Shown here one piece after another: positions 56,888 through 64,000 of a DNA stretch of 64,000 nt. The notes under the pieces were generated by a model that was given only the letters and a program-made list of their open reading frames with translations, was not told the origin of the DNA and did no database searches. Location of the stretch: contig NZ_CP135079.1 of the NCBI RefSeq assembly GCF_032121415.1, positions 4,154,001-4,218,000 of the forward strand. The letters are read 5' to 3'. A program made the position numbers and the translations under genes. This DNA comes from Streptomyces parvus. GTDB lineage: Bacteria; Actinomycetota; Actinomycetes; Streptomycetales; Streptomycetaceae. Positions within the stretch are counted from its first letter, which is position 1. Every line of letters begins with the position of its first letter.

Positions 56888-57910
56888 ATGCTTATCGCTC
56901 AGCGTCCGTCGCTGACCGAAGAGGTCGTCGACGAGTTCCGCTCCAGGTTCGTGATCGAGCCGCTGGAGCCGGGCTTCGGTTACACCCTCGGCAACTCCCT
57001 CCGCCGCACGCTCCTCTCCTCGATCCCCGGTGCCGCTGTCACCAGCATCCGGATCGACGGTGTCCTGCACGAGTTCACCACCGTGCCGGGCGTCAAGGAG
57101 GACGTCACCGACCTCATCCTCAACATCAAGCAGCTGGTCGTCTCCTCGGAGCACGACGAGCCGGTCGTGATGTACCTGCGCAAGCAGGGCCCGGGTCTGG
57201 TCACCGCCGCCGACATCGCGCCCCCGGCCGGTGTCGAGGTGCACAACCCCGACCTCGTTCTCGCCACGCTCAACGGCAAGGGCAAGCTGGAGATGGAGCT
57301 GACCGTCGAGCGCGGTCGCGGCTACGTCTCCGCCGTCCAGAACAAGCAGGTCGGCCAGGAGATCGGCCGTATCCCGGTCGACTCCATCTACTCGCCGGTG
57401 CTCAAGGTCACGTACAAGGTCGAGGCGACCCGTGTCGAGCAGCGCACCGACTTCGACAAGCTGATCGTCGACGTCGAGACCAAGCAGGCCATGCGTCCCC
57501 GTGACGCCATGGCGTCGGCCGGCAAGACCCTGGTCGAGCTGTTCGGTCTGGCGCGCGAGCTCAACATCGACGCCGAGGGCATCGACATGGGCCCGTCCCC
57601 GACGGACGCCGCTCTCGCCGCCGATCTGGCTCTGCCGATCGAGGAGCTGGAGCTCACGGTCCGTTCGTACAACTGCCTCAAGCGCGAGGGCATCCACTCC
57701 GTGGGTGAGCTCGTGGCCCGTTCCGAGGCGGACCTGCTCGACATCCGCAACTTCGGTGCGAAGTCGATCGACGAGGTCAAGGCGAAGCTGGCCGGTATGG
57801 GCCTCGCGCTGAAGGACTCGCCTCCCGGCTTCGACCCGACCGCCGCCGCCGACGCCTTCGGCGCCGACGACGACGCGGACGCCGGTTTCGTGGAGACCGA
57901 GCAGTACTGA
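56888..57910 (+). CDS. rpoA: DNA-directed RNA polymerase subunit alpha
   Basis: Alpha scaffolds polymerase assembly and its C-terminal domain contacts UP elements and activators. 340 residues. The N-terminal dimer domain (GFGYTLGNSLRRTLLSSIPG) is followed by a flexible linker and an alpha-CTD with LTVRSYNCLKREGIHSVGEL and NFGAKSIDEVKAKL. It has an acidic tail. ATG 56888 follows GAAGGA. Confidence 0.99.
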   Translation: MLIAQRPSLTEEVVDEFRSRFVIEPLEPGFGYTLGNSLRRTLLSSIPGAAVTSIRIDGVLHEFTTVPGVKEDVTDLILNIKQLVVSSEHDEPVVMYLRKQGPGLVTAADIAPPAGVEVHNPDLVLATLNGKGKLEMELTVERGRGYVSAVQNKQVGQEIGRIPVDSIYSPVLKVTYKVEATRVEQRTDFDKLIVDVETKQAMRPRDAMASAGKTLVELFGLARELNIDAEGIDMGPSPTDAALAADLALPIEELELTVRSYNCLKREGIHSVGELVARSEADLLDIRNFGAKSIDEVKAKLAGMGLALKDSPPGFDPTAAADAFGADDDADAGFVETEQY

Positions 57911-58121
57911 TCACCCCGGCGGGGGCGCCCGGTGTTCTGGGCGCCCGTGCCGGGCTGAGGCTCTGTCCTCGATCGCCGGACGGGCTTGATTTCGGCTGAT
58001 GTCCGGCGAACGTCGGGCGGGCTGATTCTGGCTCGCGCCGAAGACTTCCGTGAGGCGACCGCCTCGCGGGAACTGACACCGGTACCTGATACGGCCGGTG
58101 CAGCACACAAGGAGAATCACC

Positions 58122-58625
58122 ATGCCGCGTCCCGCCAAGGGTGCCCGTCTGGGCGGCAGCGCCGCGCACGAGCGTCTGCTCCTCGCCAACCTGGCGAAGT
58201 CGCTGTTCGAGCACGGCCGCATCACGACGACCGAGGCCAAGGCCCGCCGCCTGCGCCCCGTCGCCGAGCGCCTCGTCACCAAGGCGAAGAAGGGCGACAT
58301 CCACAACCGTCGCCTGGTGCTCCAGACGATCACGGACAAGAGCGTCGTCCACACGCTCTTCACCGAGATCGCTCCCCGGTACGAGAACCGCCCCGGTGGT
58401 TACACCCGTATCACCAAGATCGGCAACCGTCGCGGCGACAACGCCCCGATGGCGGTCATCGAGCTGGTCGAGGCGCTGACCGTGGCCCAGCAGGCCACCG
58501 GTGAGGCCGAGGCCGCCACGAAGCGTGCGGTCAAGGAAGACGCCCTCAAGAAGGACGAGGCCCCCGCGGCCGAGTCCGTCGAGGACGCCAAGCCGGCCGA
58601 CGACGCGGAGTCCAAGGACGCCTGA
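58122..58625 (+). CDS. rplQ: 50S ribosomal protein L17
   Basis: Tunnel-exit protein. ATG 58122 with AAGGAGA upstream gives 167 residues. The conserved part is MPRPAKGARLGGSAAHERLL through GYTRITKIGNRRGDNAPMAV. The last 50 residues are an acidic Ala/Glu/Lys tail found in actinobacteria. Last gene of the alpha operon. Confidence 0.97.
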   Translation: MPRPAKGARLGGSAAHERLLLANLAKSLFEHGRITTTEAKARRLRPVAERLVTKAKKGDIHNRRLVLQTITDKSVVHTLFTEIAPRYENRPGGYTRITKIGNRRGDNAPMAVIELVEALTVAQQATGEAEAATKRAVKEDALKKDEAPAAESVEDAKPADDAESKDA

Positions 58626-58644
58626 GCGTTCTGGCGACCACGGG

Positions 58645-58682
58645 ACGGGCCCGCATCACCCTTCGGGGCGGTGCGGGCCCGT
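58645..58682 (+). terminator. terminator after rplQ
   Basis: ACGGGCCCGCA and TGCGGGCCCGT pair perfectly around a 16-base loop and are followed by TTCGCT. It lies 20 bases after rplQ and 33 before truA. Confidence 0.7.
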
Positions 58683-58714
58683 TTCGCTGACCAGGGTGTG
58701 GAGAGGGAGACGCG

Positions 58715-59569
58715 GTGAGTGACGAGGCCGAGCCCGGTTTCGTACGGGTACGACTGGACCTGTCCTATGACGGCAGGGACTTCTCCGGCTGGGCGAAGCA
58801 GACCAGCCGGCGCACGGTGCAGGGCGAGATCGAGGACGCGCTGCGGACCGTGACCCGCTCGGCGGTGACGTACGACCTGACGGTGGCGGGCCGCACGGAC
58901 GCCGGGGTGCACGCGCGCGGCCAGGTGGCCCATGTGGACCTGCCGGAGGCGGTCTGGGCGGAGCACGAGGAGAAGCTGCTGAGGCGGCTGGCGGGCCGGC
59001 TGCCGCTGGACGTACGGATCTGGCGCGCGGCCCCTGCCCCGGCAGGGTTCAACGCCCGCTTCTCCGCGCTGTGGCGGCGGTACGCCTACCGCGTCGGCGA
59101 CCGGCCCGGCGGGGTCGATCCGCTGACGCGCGGTCATGTGCTGTGGCACGACCGGCCGTTGGACGTGGACGCGATGAACGAGGCGGCCACGCTGATGGTG
59201 GGGGAGCACGACTTCGCCGCGTACTGCAAGAAGCGCGAGGGTGCGACGACCATCCGTACGCTCCAGAAGCTGAGTTGGCTACGGGATCCGGAGTCCGGGG
59301 TCCTCACCGCGACCGTGCAGGCGGACGCGTTCTGCCACAACATGGTGCGGGCGCTGATCGGGGCGGCGCTGTTCGTCGGCGACGGGCGGCGGCCCGCCTC
59401 CTGGCCCGCCGAGGTGCTGGCCGCGAAGGTGCGCGACCCCGGGGTGCACGTGGTGCGCCCGCACGGGCTGACGCTGGAGGAAGTGGCCTACCCGGCGGAC
59501 GACTTGCTGGCGGCGCGGGCCGAAGAGGCCCGGAACGTACGGACGTTGCCGGGGGCGGGCTGCTGTTGA
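58715..59569 (+). CDS. truA: tRNA pseudouridine synthase A
   Basis: Makes pseudouridine 38-40 in tRNA anticodon arms. GTG 58715 after GGAGA gives 284 residues. The catalytic loop is GRTDAGVHARGQ with Asp62, and DLSYDGRDFSGW and FNARFSALWRRYAYRV are family motifs. Position after rplQ is conserved. Confidence 0.96.
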   Translation: MSDEAEPGFVRVRLDLSYDGRDFSGWAKQTSRRTVQGEIEDALRTVTRSAVTYDLTVAGRTDAGVHARGQVAHVDLPEAVWAEHEEKLLRRLAGRLPLDVRIWRAAPAPAGFNARFSALWRRYAYRVGDRPGGVDPLTRGHVLWHDRPLDVDAMNEAATLMVGEHDFAAYCKKREGATTIRTLQKLSWLRDPESGVLTATVQADAFCHNMVRALIGAALFVGDGRRPASWPAEVLAAKVRDPGVHVVRPHGLTLEEVAYPADDLLAARAEEARNVRTLPGAGCC

Positions 59570-59614
59570 TCCCGGATCCCCGGGCGTCCGTTCGGGGGAG
59601 CGGCCGGTTTCGGG

Positions 59615-60466
59615 TCAGCCGTTGGGGGCGGCGGCGGCCTGCGAGGCCTGGATCTGGCCTCGGCGGTGGATCTGACGGAAGGTGAAGTTCGTCAGGTCCT
59701 TGTTGACCGCGTAGACGTTCTCGTCGGCGGTGGTGACCCGCCTGCCGTCAAGGAAGCCGCCGATGGTGAAGTAGGCGTAGCGGCCGTAGGAGTTGGAGGT
59801 GCGCAGGCAGACCGTGCCGCCCCGGCAGAAGGTGTTGACGCCTCCGCCGCTGAGCGAGGCGAGACCGCCCGACGCCTGGTCCACGGCCTTCTTCGCGCGG
59901 GCCTCCGTGTCGAAGACGGCGACGCCGACCGTGACGGCCACCCCGTCCTTGCGGTAGGTGGCCCGGATGAGCTGCTTGCAGCCGTTGTTCGTGAGGACGG
60001 AGCCGAGGGCGCCCTGCGTGCCCGTCGCGCACTTCGCGGAGCTGCTCGTCGCGCCCTTGAGGTGGACGCGGTCGCCCATGGTGAGCCTCTTGCCGGGGAA
60101 GAACCCCTCGACGGTGACCGGGGCCTTGTCCTTGTCGGCGCTGGATATGTAGTCCTTGGGGTCCGGCGGGGGCGGCGGTGCGACCGAGGAGAAGGAGGGC
60201 GCGGGCGCGGAGGTGTCCTCGGGGAGGTCGGCGGGGGCGGGGAGCCGGCCGGCGTTCTTGTCGCCCTTGCCGGCGTTGCCGCCGTTCGATGTGACCACGG
60301 CGGTGGTCACGATCGCGCCGACCGCGACGGTGGCCAGCGCCCCGCCGCCGATCATCAGCAGCCTCTTGCGGCGGGCCCGCGCGGCGGACTGATCCGCCAG
60401 CGCCGCCCAGTCCGGTGTCCCGTCACCCCCGGGCCCCCAGGAGGCCCCCCCTTGCCCAAAGCTCAT
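59615..60466 (-). CDS. membrane-anchored protein of unknown function
   Basis: 283 residues. The cytosolic N-terminus (WGPGGDGTPDWAALADQSAA) is followed by ARRKR, one membrane span (about 36-58) and a Pro/Ser-rich linker. The extracellular domain of about 190 residues has four Cys (for example AKCATGTQG, NNGCKQL, NTFCRGGTVCLRT), likely disulfide-bonded. No enzymatic motif seen. This family sits beside truA in streptomycetes as far as I recall. It is divergent from the ABC-F gene, with 52 bases between the starts, so their promoters overlap. Confidence 0.7.
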   Translation of the reverse strand: MSFGQGGASWGPGGDGTPDWAALADQSAARARRKRLLMIGGGALATVAVGAIVTTAVVTSNGGNAGKGDKNAGRLPAPADLPEDTSAPAPSFSSVAPPPPPDPKDYISSADKDKAPVTVEGFFPGKRLTMGDRVHLKGATSSSAKCATGTQGALGSVLTNNGCKQLIRATYRKDGVAVTVGVAVFDTEARAKKAVDQASGGLASLSGGGVNTFCRGGTVCLRTSNSYGRYAYFTIGGFLDGRRVTTADENVYAVNKDLTNFTFRQIHRRGQIQASQAAAAPNG

Positions 60467-60518
60467 GCGCGCAGTTTAGGGGGTGAGGTAAACCGGTTGG
60501 GCCAGGAGTTCGCGGACC

Positions 60519-62153
60519 GTGACAATGCTCGGTATGGGACATCTCGAAGCGGGCCACCTTGAGTACTACCTTCCGGACGGGCGGGTGCTGCTCGGCGACG
60601 CCTCGTTTCGGGTGGCCGACGGAGCCGTCGTCGCGCTCGTCGGGGCGAACGGGGCGGGCAAGACGACCTTGCTGCGGCTGCTCGCCGGTGAGCTCCAGCC
60701 GCACGGCGGCACGGTGTCGGTGAGCGGCGGGCTCGGGGTGATGCCGCAGTTCGTGGGGTCGGTGCGGGACGAGCGGACCGTACGGGACCTGCTGGTGTCC
60801 GTGGCCCAGCCCCGGATCAGGGAGGCCGCGAAGGCCGTCGACGCGGCCGAGGAACGCATCCTCACCGTCGACGACGAGGCCGCGCAGATGGCGTACGCGC
60901 AGGCGCTGAGCGACTGGGCGGAGGCGCGCGGGTACGAGGCCGAGACGGTCTGGGACATGTGCACGATGGCCGCGCTGGGCGTCCCGTACGAGAAGGCGCA
61001 GTGGCGCGAGGTGCGCACGCTCAGCGGCGGCGAGCAGAAGCGCCTGGTCCTGGAGGCGCTGTTGCGCGGGCCCGACGAGGTCCTGCTGCTGGACGAGCCG
61101 GACAACTACCTGGACGTGCCGGGGAAGCGGTGGCTGGAGGAGAAGCTGAAGGAGACCCGTAAGACGGTCCTCTTCGTCTCCCACGACCGGGAGTTGCTGT
61201 CCCGGGCCGCCGAGAAGATCGTCAGCGTCGAGCCGAGTCCGGCGGGCAGCGACGTGTGGGTGCACGGCGGGGGGTTCGCCACCTACCACGACGCGCGCAA
61301 GGAGCGGTTCGCGCGCTTCGAGGAGCTGCTGCGGCGCTGGCAGGAGGAGCACGCCCGGCTGAAGGCGCTCGTCCTGCGGATGCGGCAGCAGGCGGCGAAC
61401 AGCCCCGACATGGCGAACCGCTACCACGCGATGCAGACCCGCTTCAAGAAGTTCGAGGAGGCCGGGCCGCCGCCGGAGCCGCCGCGCGAGCAGGACATCA
61501 AGATGCGGCTGCGCGGCGGCCGGACCGGGGTGCGGGCGGTGACCTGCAAGGGCCTGGAGCTGACCGGGCTGATGAAGCCGTTCGACCTGGAGATCTTCTA
61601 CGGGGAGCGTGTGGCGGTCCTCGGCTCCAACGGGTCCGGCAAGTCGCACTTCCTGCGGCTGCTGGCGGGGGAGCCGGTGGCGCACACGGGGGAGTGGAAG
61701 CTGGGGGCGCGGGTCGTACCCGGGCACTTCGCGCAGACGCACGCGCATCCGGAGCTGCTGGGGAAGACGCTGGTCGAGATCCTCTGGTCCGAGCACGCCA
61801 AGGACCGGGGCGGGGCGATGGGGGTGCTGCGGCGGTACGAGCTGGAGCGGCAGGGGGACCAGGCGTTCGAGAAGCTGTCCGGCGGGCAGCAGGCGCGGTT
61901 CCAGATCCTGCTGCTGGAGCTGGCGGGCACGACGGCGCTGCTGCTGGACGAGCCGACGGACAACCTGGACCTGGAGTCGGCGGAGGCGCTGCAGGACGGG
62001 CTGGAGGTGTACGACGGGACGGTGATGGCCGTGACGCACGACCGGTGGTTCGCGAAGTCGTTCGACCGGTATCTGGTGTTCGGGTCGGACGGGGTCGTCC
62101 GGGAGACGGCGGAGCCGGTGTGGGACGAGCGGAGGGTCGAGCGGAAGCGGTGA
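60519..62153 (+). CDS. ABC-F family ATPase
   Basis: 544-residue duplicated ABC protein without membrane domain. Walker A motifs are GANGAGKTT and GSNGSGKS, signatures LSGGEQKR and LSGGQQAR. Walker B motifs are VLLLDEPDNYLDV and LLLDEPTDNLDLE, with a charged interdomain linker (RKERFARFEELLRRWQEEHA). ABC-F proteins act on the ribosomal E site, either as translation factors or as antibiotic-protection factors. Linker length is modest, so a housekeeping translation factor is as likely as resistance. GTG 60519 has AGGAG ten bases upstream; ATGs at 60525 and 60534 are alternatives. Confidence 0.85.
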   Translation: MTMLGMGHLEAGHLEYYLPDGRVLLGDASFRVADGAVVALVGANGAGKTTLLRLLAGELQPHGGTVSVSGGLGVMPQFVGSVRDERTVRDLLVSVAQPRIREAAKAVDAAEERILTVDDEAAQMAYAQALSDWAEARGYEAETVWDMCTMAALGVPYEKAQWREVRTLSGGEQKRLVLEALLRGPDEVLLLDEPDNYLDVPGKRWLEEKLKETRKTVLFVSHDRELLSRAAEKIVSVEPSPAGSDVWVHGGGFATYHDARKERFARFEELLRRWQEEHARLKALVLRMRQQAANSPDMANRYHAMQTRFKKFEEAGPPPEPPREQDIKMRLRGGRTGVRAVTCKGLELTGLMKPFDLEIFYGERVAVLGSNGSGKSHFLRLLAGEPVAHTGEWKLGARVVPGHFAQTHAHPELLGKTLVEILWSEHAKDRGGAMGVLRRYELERQGDQAFEKLSGGQQARFQILLLELAGTTALLLDEPTDNLDLESAEALQDGLEVYDGTVMAVTHDRWFAKSFDRYLVFGSDGVVRETAEPVWDERRVERKR

Positions 62154-62210
62154 GCGGCCTCCGGGGGCGCTGCCCCCGGAGGCCCCGCGCCTTCGCGCAC
62201 CGGGGGCGTT

Positions 62211-62240
62211 TTGACCCCTGTGGGGGGTCGACGGTAGGCT
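62211..62240 (+). promoter_or_regulatory. rplM-rpsI promoter
   Basis: TTGACC (62211-62216) and TAGGCT (62235-62240) are 18 bases apart. The resulting leader of about 180 bases before rplM may be an L13-type regulatory leader, but I could not recognise a known fold. Confidence 0.6.
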
Positions 62241-62426
62241 TCCCCTTTGTTATGCGTATCGGCCGCGCCCCCGTGGCGCTCAGGGCCCTTACGTAGGTTC
62301 TCTGGAGCAGTTACCAGTGGCTCGCATACGGGCGCATCGTCCCGGCATTGTGAGCCCCAGCTGCATGATCGCTTCAGGGGTGCCATGTGTCTGGACCTCA
62401 TCCACTGAAGAAGCGAAGGCTACGAA

Positions 62427-62870
62427 GTGCGTACGTACAGCCCCAAGCCCGGCGATGTCACTCGCCAGTGGCACATCATTGACGCTCAGGACGTCGTCCT
62501 GGGCCGTCTGGCCACCACGGCTGCCAACCTCCTCCGCGGCAAGCACAAGGCGATCTACGCCCCCCACATGGACATGGGCGACTTCGTCATCATCATCAAC
62601 GCCGACAAGGTGCACCTGTCCGGCAACAAGAAGACCCAGAAGATGGCGTACCGCCACTCGGGCTTCCCGGGCGGTCTCCGTTCGGTGCGCTACGACGAGC
62701 TGCTGGCGAAGAGCCCGGAGAAGGCCGTCGAGAAGGCCATCAAGGGCATGATCCCCAAGAACACCCTGGGCCGTCAGGTGCTCTCGAAGCTGAAGGTCTA
62801 CGCGGGCGACCAGCACCCGCACGCTGCTCAGCAGCCGGTCCCGTTCGAGATCACCCAGGTCGCGCAGTAG
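62427..62870 (+). CDS. rplM: 50S ribosomal protein L13
   Basis: Early 50S assembly protein. GTG 62427 gives 147 residues (MRTYSPKPGDVTRQWHIIDA; signature GMIPKNTLGRQVLSKLKVYA). Forms the L13-S9 operon with rpsI 44 bases downstream. Confidence 0.98.
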   Translation: MRTYSPKPGDVTRQWHIIDAQDVVLGRLATTAANLLRGKHKAIYAPHMDMGDFVIIINADKVHLSGNKKTQKMAYRHSGFPGGLRSVRYDELLAKSPEKAVEKAIKGMIPKNTLGRQVLSKLKVYAGDQHPHAAQQPVPFEITQVAQ

Positions 62871-62914
62871 TTCCGGCCACCCCCTAAGACGTACAGAAAG
62901 ATCTGAGGAGAATC

Positions 62915-63442
62915 GTGGCCGAGACCACTGTTGAGAACCCCGTCGAGGGCACCGAGGGCGAGGAGACCTTCGCCGAGGTGACCACCTTCGAGTCCGAGGT
63001 TCCCGTCGAGGGCGAGTACACCAGCGAGTCCCTCGCGGGCCGCTTCGGTGACCCGCAGCCCGCCGCCGGCCTGGGCCGTCGTAAGAACGCCATCGCCCGC
63101 GTCCGGATCGTTCCGGGCACCGGCAAGTGGAAGATCAACGGTCGCACCCTTGAGGACTACTTCCCCAACAAGGTGCACCAGCAGGAAGTCAACGAGCCCT
63201 TCAAGGTGCTCGAGCTCGACGGCCGCTACGACGTCATCGCCCGCATCTCGGGTGGCGGCGTCTCCGGTCAGGCCGGCGCCCTGCGCCTCGGCGTGGCCCG
63301 CGCGCTGAACGAGGCGGACGTGGACAACAACCGCGCCACGCTGAAGAAGGCCGGCTTCCTCTCCCGCGACGACCGTGCGGTCGAGCGCAAGAAGGCCGGT
63401 CTCAAGAAGGCCCGTAAGGCCCCGCAGTACAGCAAGCGCTAA
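62915..63442 (+). CDS. rpsI: 30S ribosomal protein S9
   Basis: S9's C-terminal tail reaches the P-site tRNA. GTG 62915 after GAGGAG gives 175 residues: an acidic N-terminal extension (about 45 residues, VENPVEGTEGEETFAEVTTF), then GRRKNAIARVRIVPGTGKWK and the terminal KAPQYSKR. The extension is an actinobacterial trait. Confidence 0.98.
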   Translation: MAETTVENPVEGTEGEETFAEVTTFESEVPVEGEYTSESLAGRFGDPQPAAGLGRRKNAIARVRIVPGTGKWKINGRTLEDYFPNKVHQQEVNEPFKVLELDGRYDVIARISGGGVSGQAGALRLGVARALNEADVDNNRATLKKAGFLSRDDRAVERKKAGLKKARKAPQYSKR

Positions 63443-63467
63443 ACATCGCCTGCTCGACTGTCACGTT

Positions 63468-63501
63468 CGCCCCGGCGGCACACTCCGTGCTTGCCGGGGC
63501 G
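63468..63501 (+). terminator. terminator after rpsI
   Basis: CGCCCCGGC and GCCGGGGCG form the stem, with further partial pairing in the loop, followed by TTCGTTTAT. It ends the L13-S9 operon. The 63502-63687 spacer is AT-rich (runs of TTTT near 63593-63645) and must hold the glmM promoter. Confidence 0.7.
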
Positions 63502-63687
63502 TTCGTTTATCGACGCTCGCGGGCGTATAACGGCATGAGACGTTCATCGGCCCGGACGCACCAGGCCTGAGCGATGCCACCCGACGTGCCCTTTTGTGGC
63601 TTTTCGTCGCTTTAGTCGCTTGTTTTCTCAGTTTTCGTTTGCTGTGCAGTAGTGGTTTGTGATTTCGGAGCACTTCGGAGGACACCA

Positions 63688-64000
63688 GTGGGACGACTCT
63701 TCGGTACGGACGGAGTACGAGGTGTCGCCAATGCCGACCTGACGGCCGAGCTGGCGCTCGGTCTCTCGGTCGCGGCGGCGCACGTACTCGCCGAGGCAGG
63801 CACCTTCGCGGGCCATCGCCCGACCGCCGTGGTGGGACGTGACCCGCGGGCATCCGGAGAGTTCCTGGAGGCCGCCGTCGTGGCGGGCCTGGCCAGCGCC
63901 GGGGTGGACGTGCTGCGTGTCGGCGTGCTGCCGACGCCCGCGGTCGCCCACCTCACCGGCGTGCTCGACGCCGACCTCGGAGTGATGCTCTCCGCCAGCC
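63688..64000 (+). CDS. glmM: phosphoglucosamine mutase, N-terminal fragment
   Basis: Converts glucosamine-6-phosphate to glucosamine-1-phosphate for cell-wall precursor synthesis. The GTG at 63688 follows GGAGGAC, and 104 codons are in the window before it runs off the edge. The start MGRLFGTDGVRGVANADLTA and VVGRDPRASGEFLEAAVV are typical; the phosphoserine TLSAS-type motif is just being reached (MLSAS at the very end). Position after rpsI is conserved in Streptomyces. Confidence 0.95.
   Translation, partial: MGRLFGTDGVRGVANADLTAELALGLSVAAAHVLAEAGTFAGHRPTAVVGRDPRASGEFLEAAVVAGLASAGVDVLRVGVLPTPAVAHLTGVLDADLGVMLSAS

Overview
The window is high-GC actinobacterial DNA, almost certainly from a Streptomyces chromosome. 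The order aspC / tRNA-Trp-secE-nusG-rplKA-lipoprotein-rplJL-rpoBC / rpsLG-fusA-tuf1 / rpsJ...rplO-secY-adk-map-infA-rpmJ-rpsMK-rpoA-rplQ-truA / rplM-rpsI-glmM is the standard Streptomyces ribosomal and RNA-polymerase block. Protein lengths and start codons (for example RpoB from TTG, 1161 aa; RpoC 1299 aa; EF-Tu1 397 aa) fit the genus.

Layout. Bases 1-18.5 kb hold protein-export, elongation-factor, ribosomal and polymerase genes, all on the plus strand except the partial aminotransferase at the left edge. Bases 18.5-38.3 kb interrupt this block with a thiopeptide antibiotic gene cluster. Fourteen genes run leftwards (34.9 to 18.5 kb) and three run rightwards (35.4 to 38.3 kb) from a shared intergenic control region. 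Bases 38.4-41.4 kb hold a secreted trypsin-like protease and a PIG-L deacetylase-like lipoprotein. Bases 42-58.6 kb are the S10, spc and alpha operons. Bases 58.7-64 kb hold truA, an unknown membrane-anchored protein, an ABC-F ATPase, rplM-rpsI and the start of glmM.

How the cluster works. Two precursor peptide genes lie side by side. Their 34-residue leaders share the same recognition helix (LDLNALEISDLI) and the same ETLSQ...MAA end, but the cores differ: SCVGTACACSSTSSSS and STTTTGCTTSSCSSSSS. Two YcaO cyclodehydratases and three E1/F-type partner proteins should make azolines. Two SagB-type dehydrogenase modules should oxidise them. A split LanB (glutamylation and elimination subunits) should turn Ser/Thr into Dha/Dhb. 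A pyridine synthase should close the macrocycle and release the leader. A small NosA-like protein may trim the poly-Ser tail to an amide. A cobalamin-type radical SAM enzyme with its DUF5825-like partner, a cytochrome P450 and a methyltransferase are the likely tailoring enzymes. A TsnR-like 23S rRNA methyltransferase gives self-resistance. L11 and EF-Tu1, both in the window, carry no obvious resistance changes, which fits a ribosomal (L11/23S rRNA) target.

The most interesting point is that one enzyme set faces two cores. The Cys-Ser pair that usually flanks the pyridine sits at positions 9-10 in one core and 12-13 in the other. This predicts a 26-membered and a 35-membered thiopeptide from a single locus. 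Both precursor genes are followed by strong hairpins. Separately, the str and S10 operon leaders share a near-identical 25-base hairpin element, which looks like an undescribed common regulatory or processing signal.
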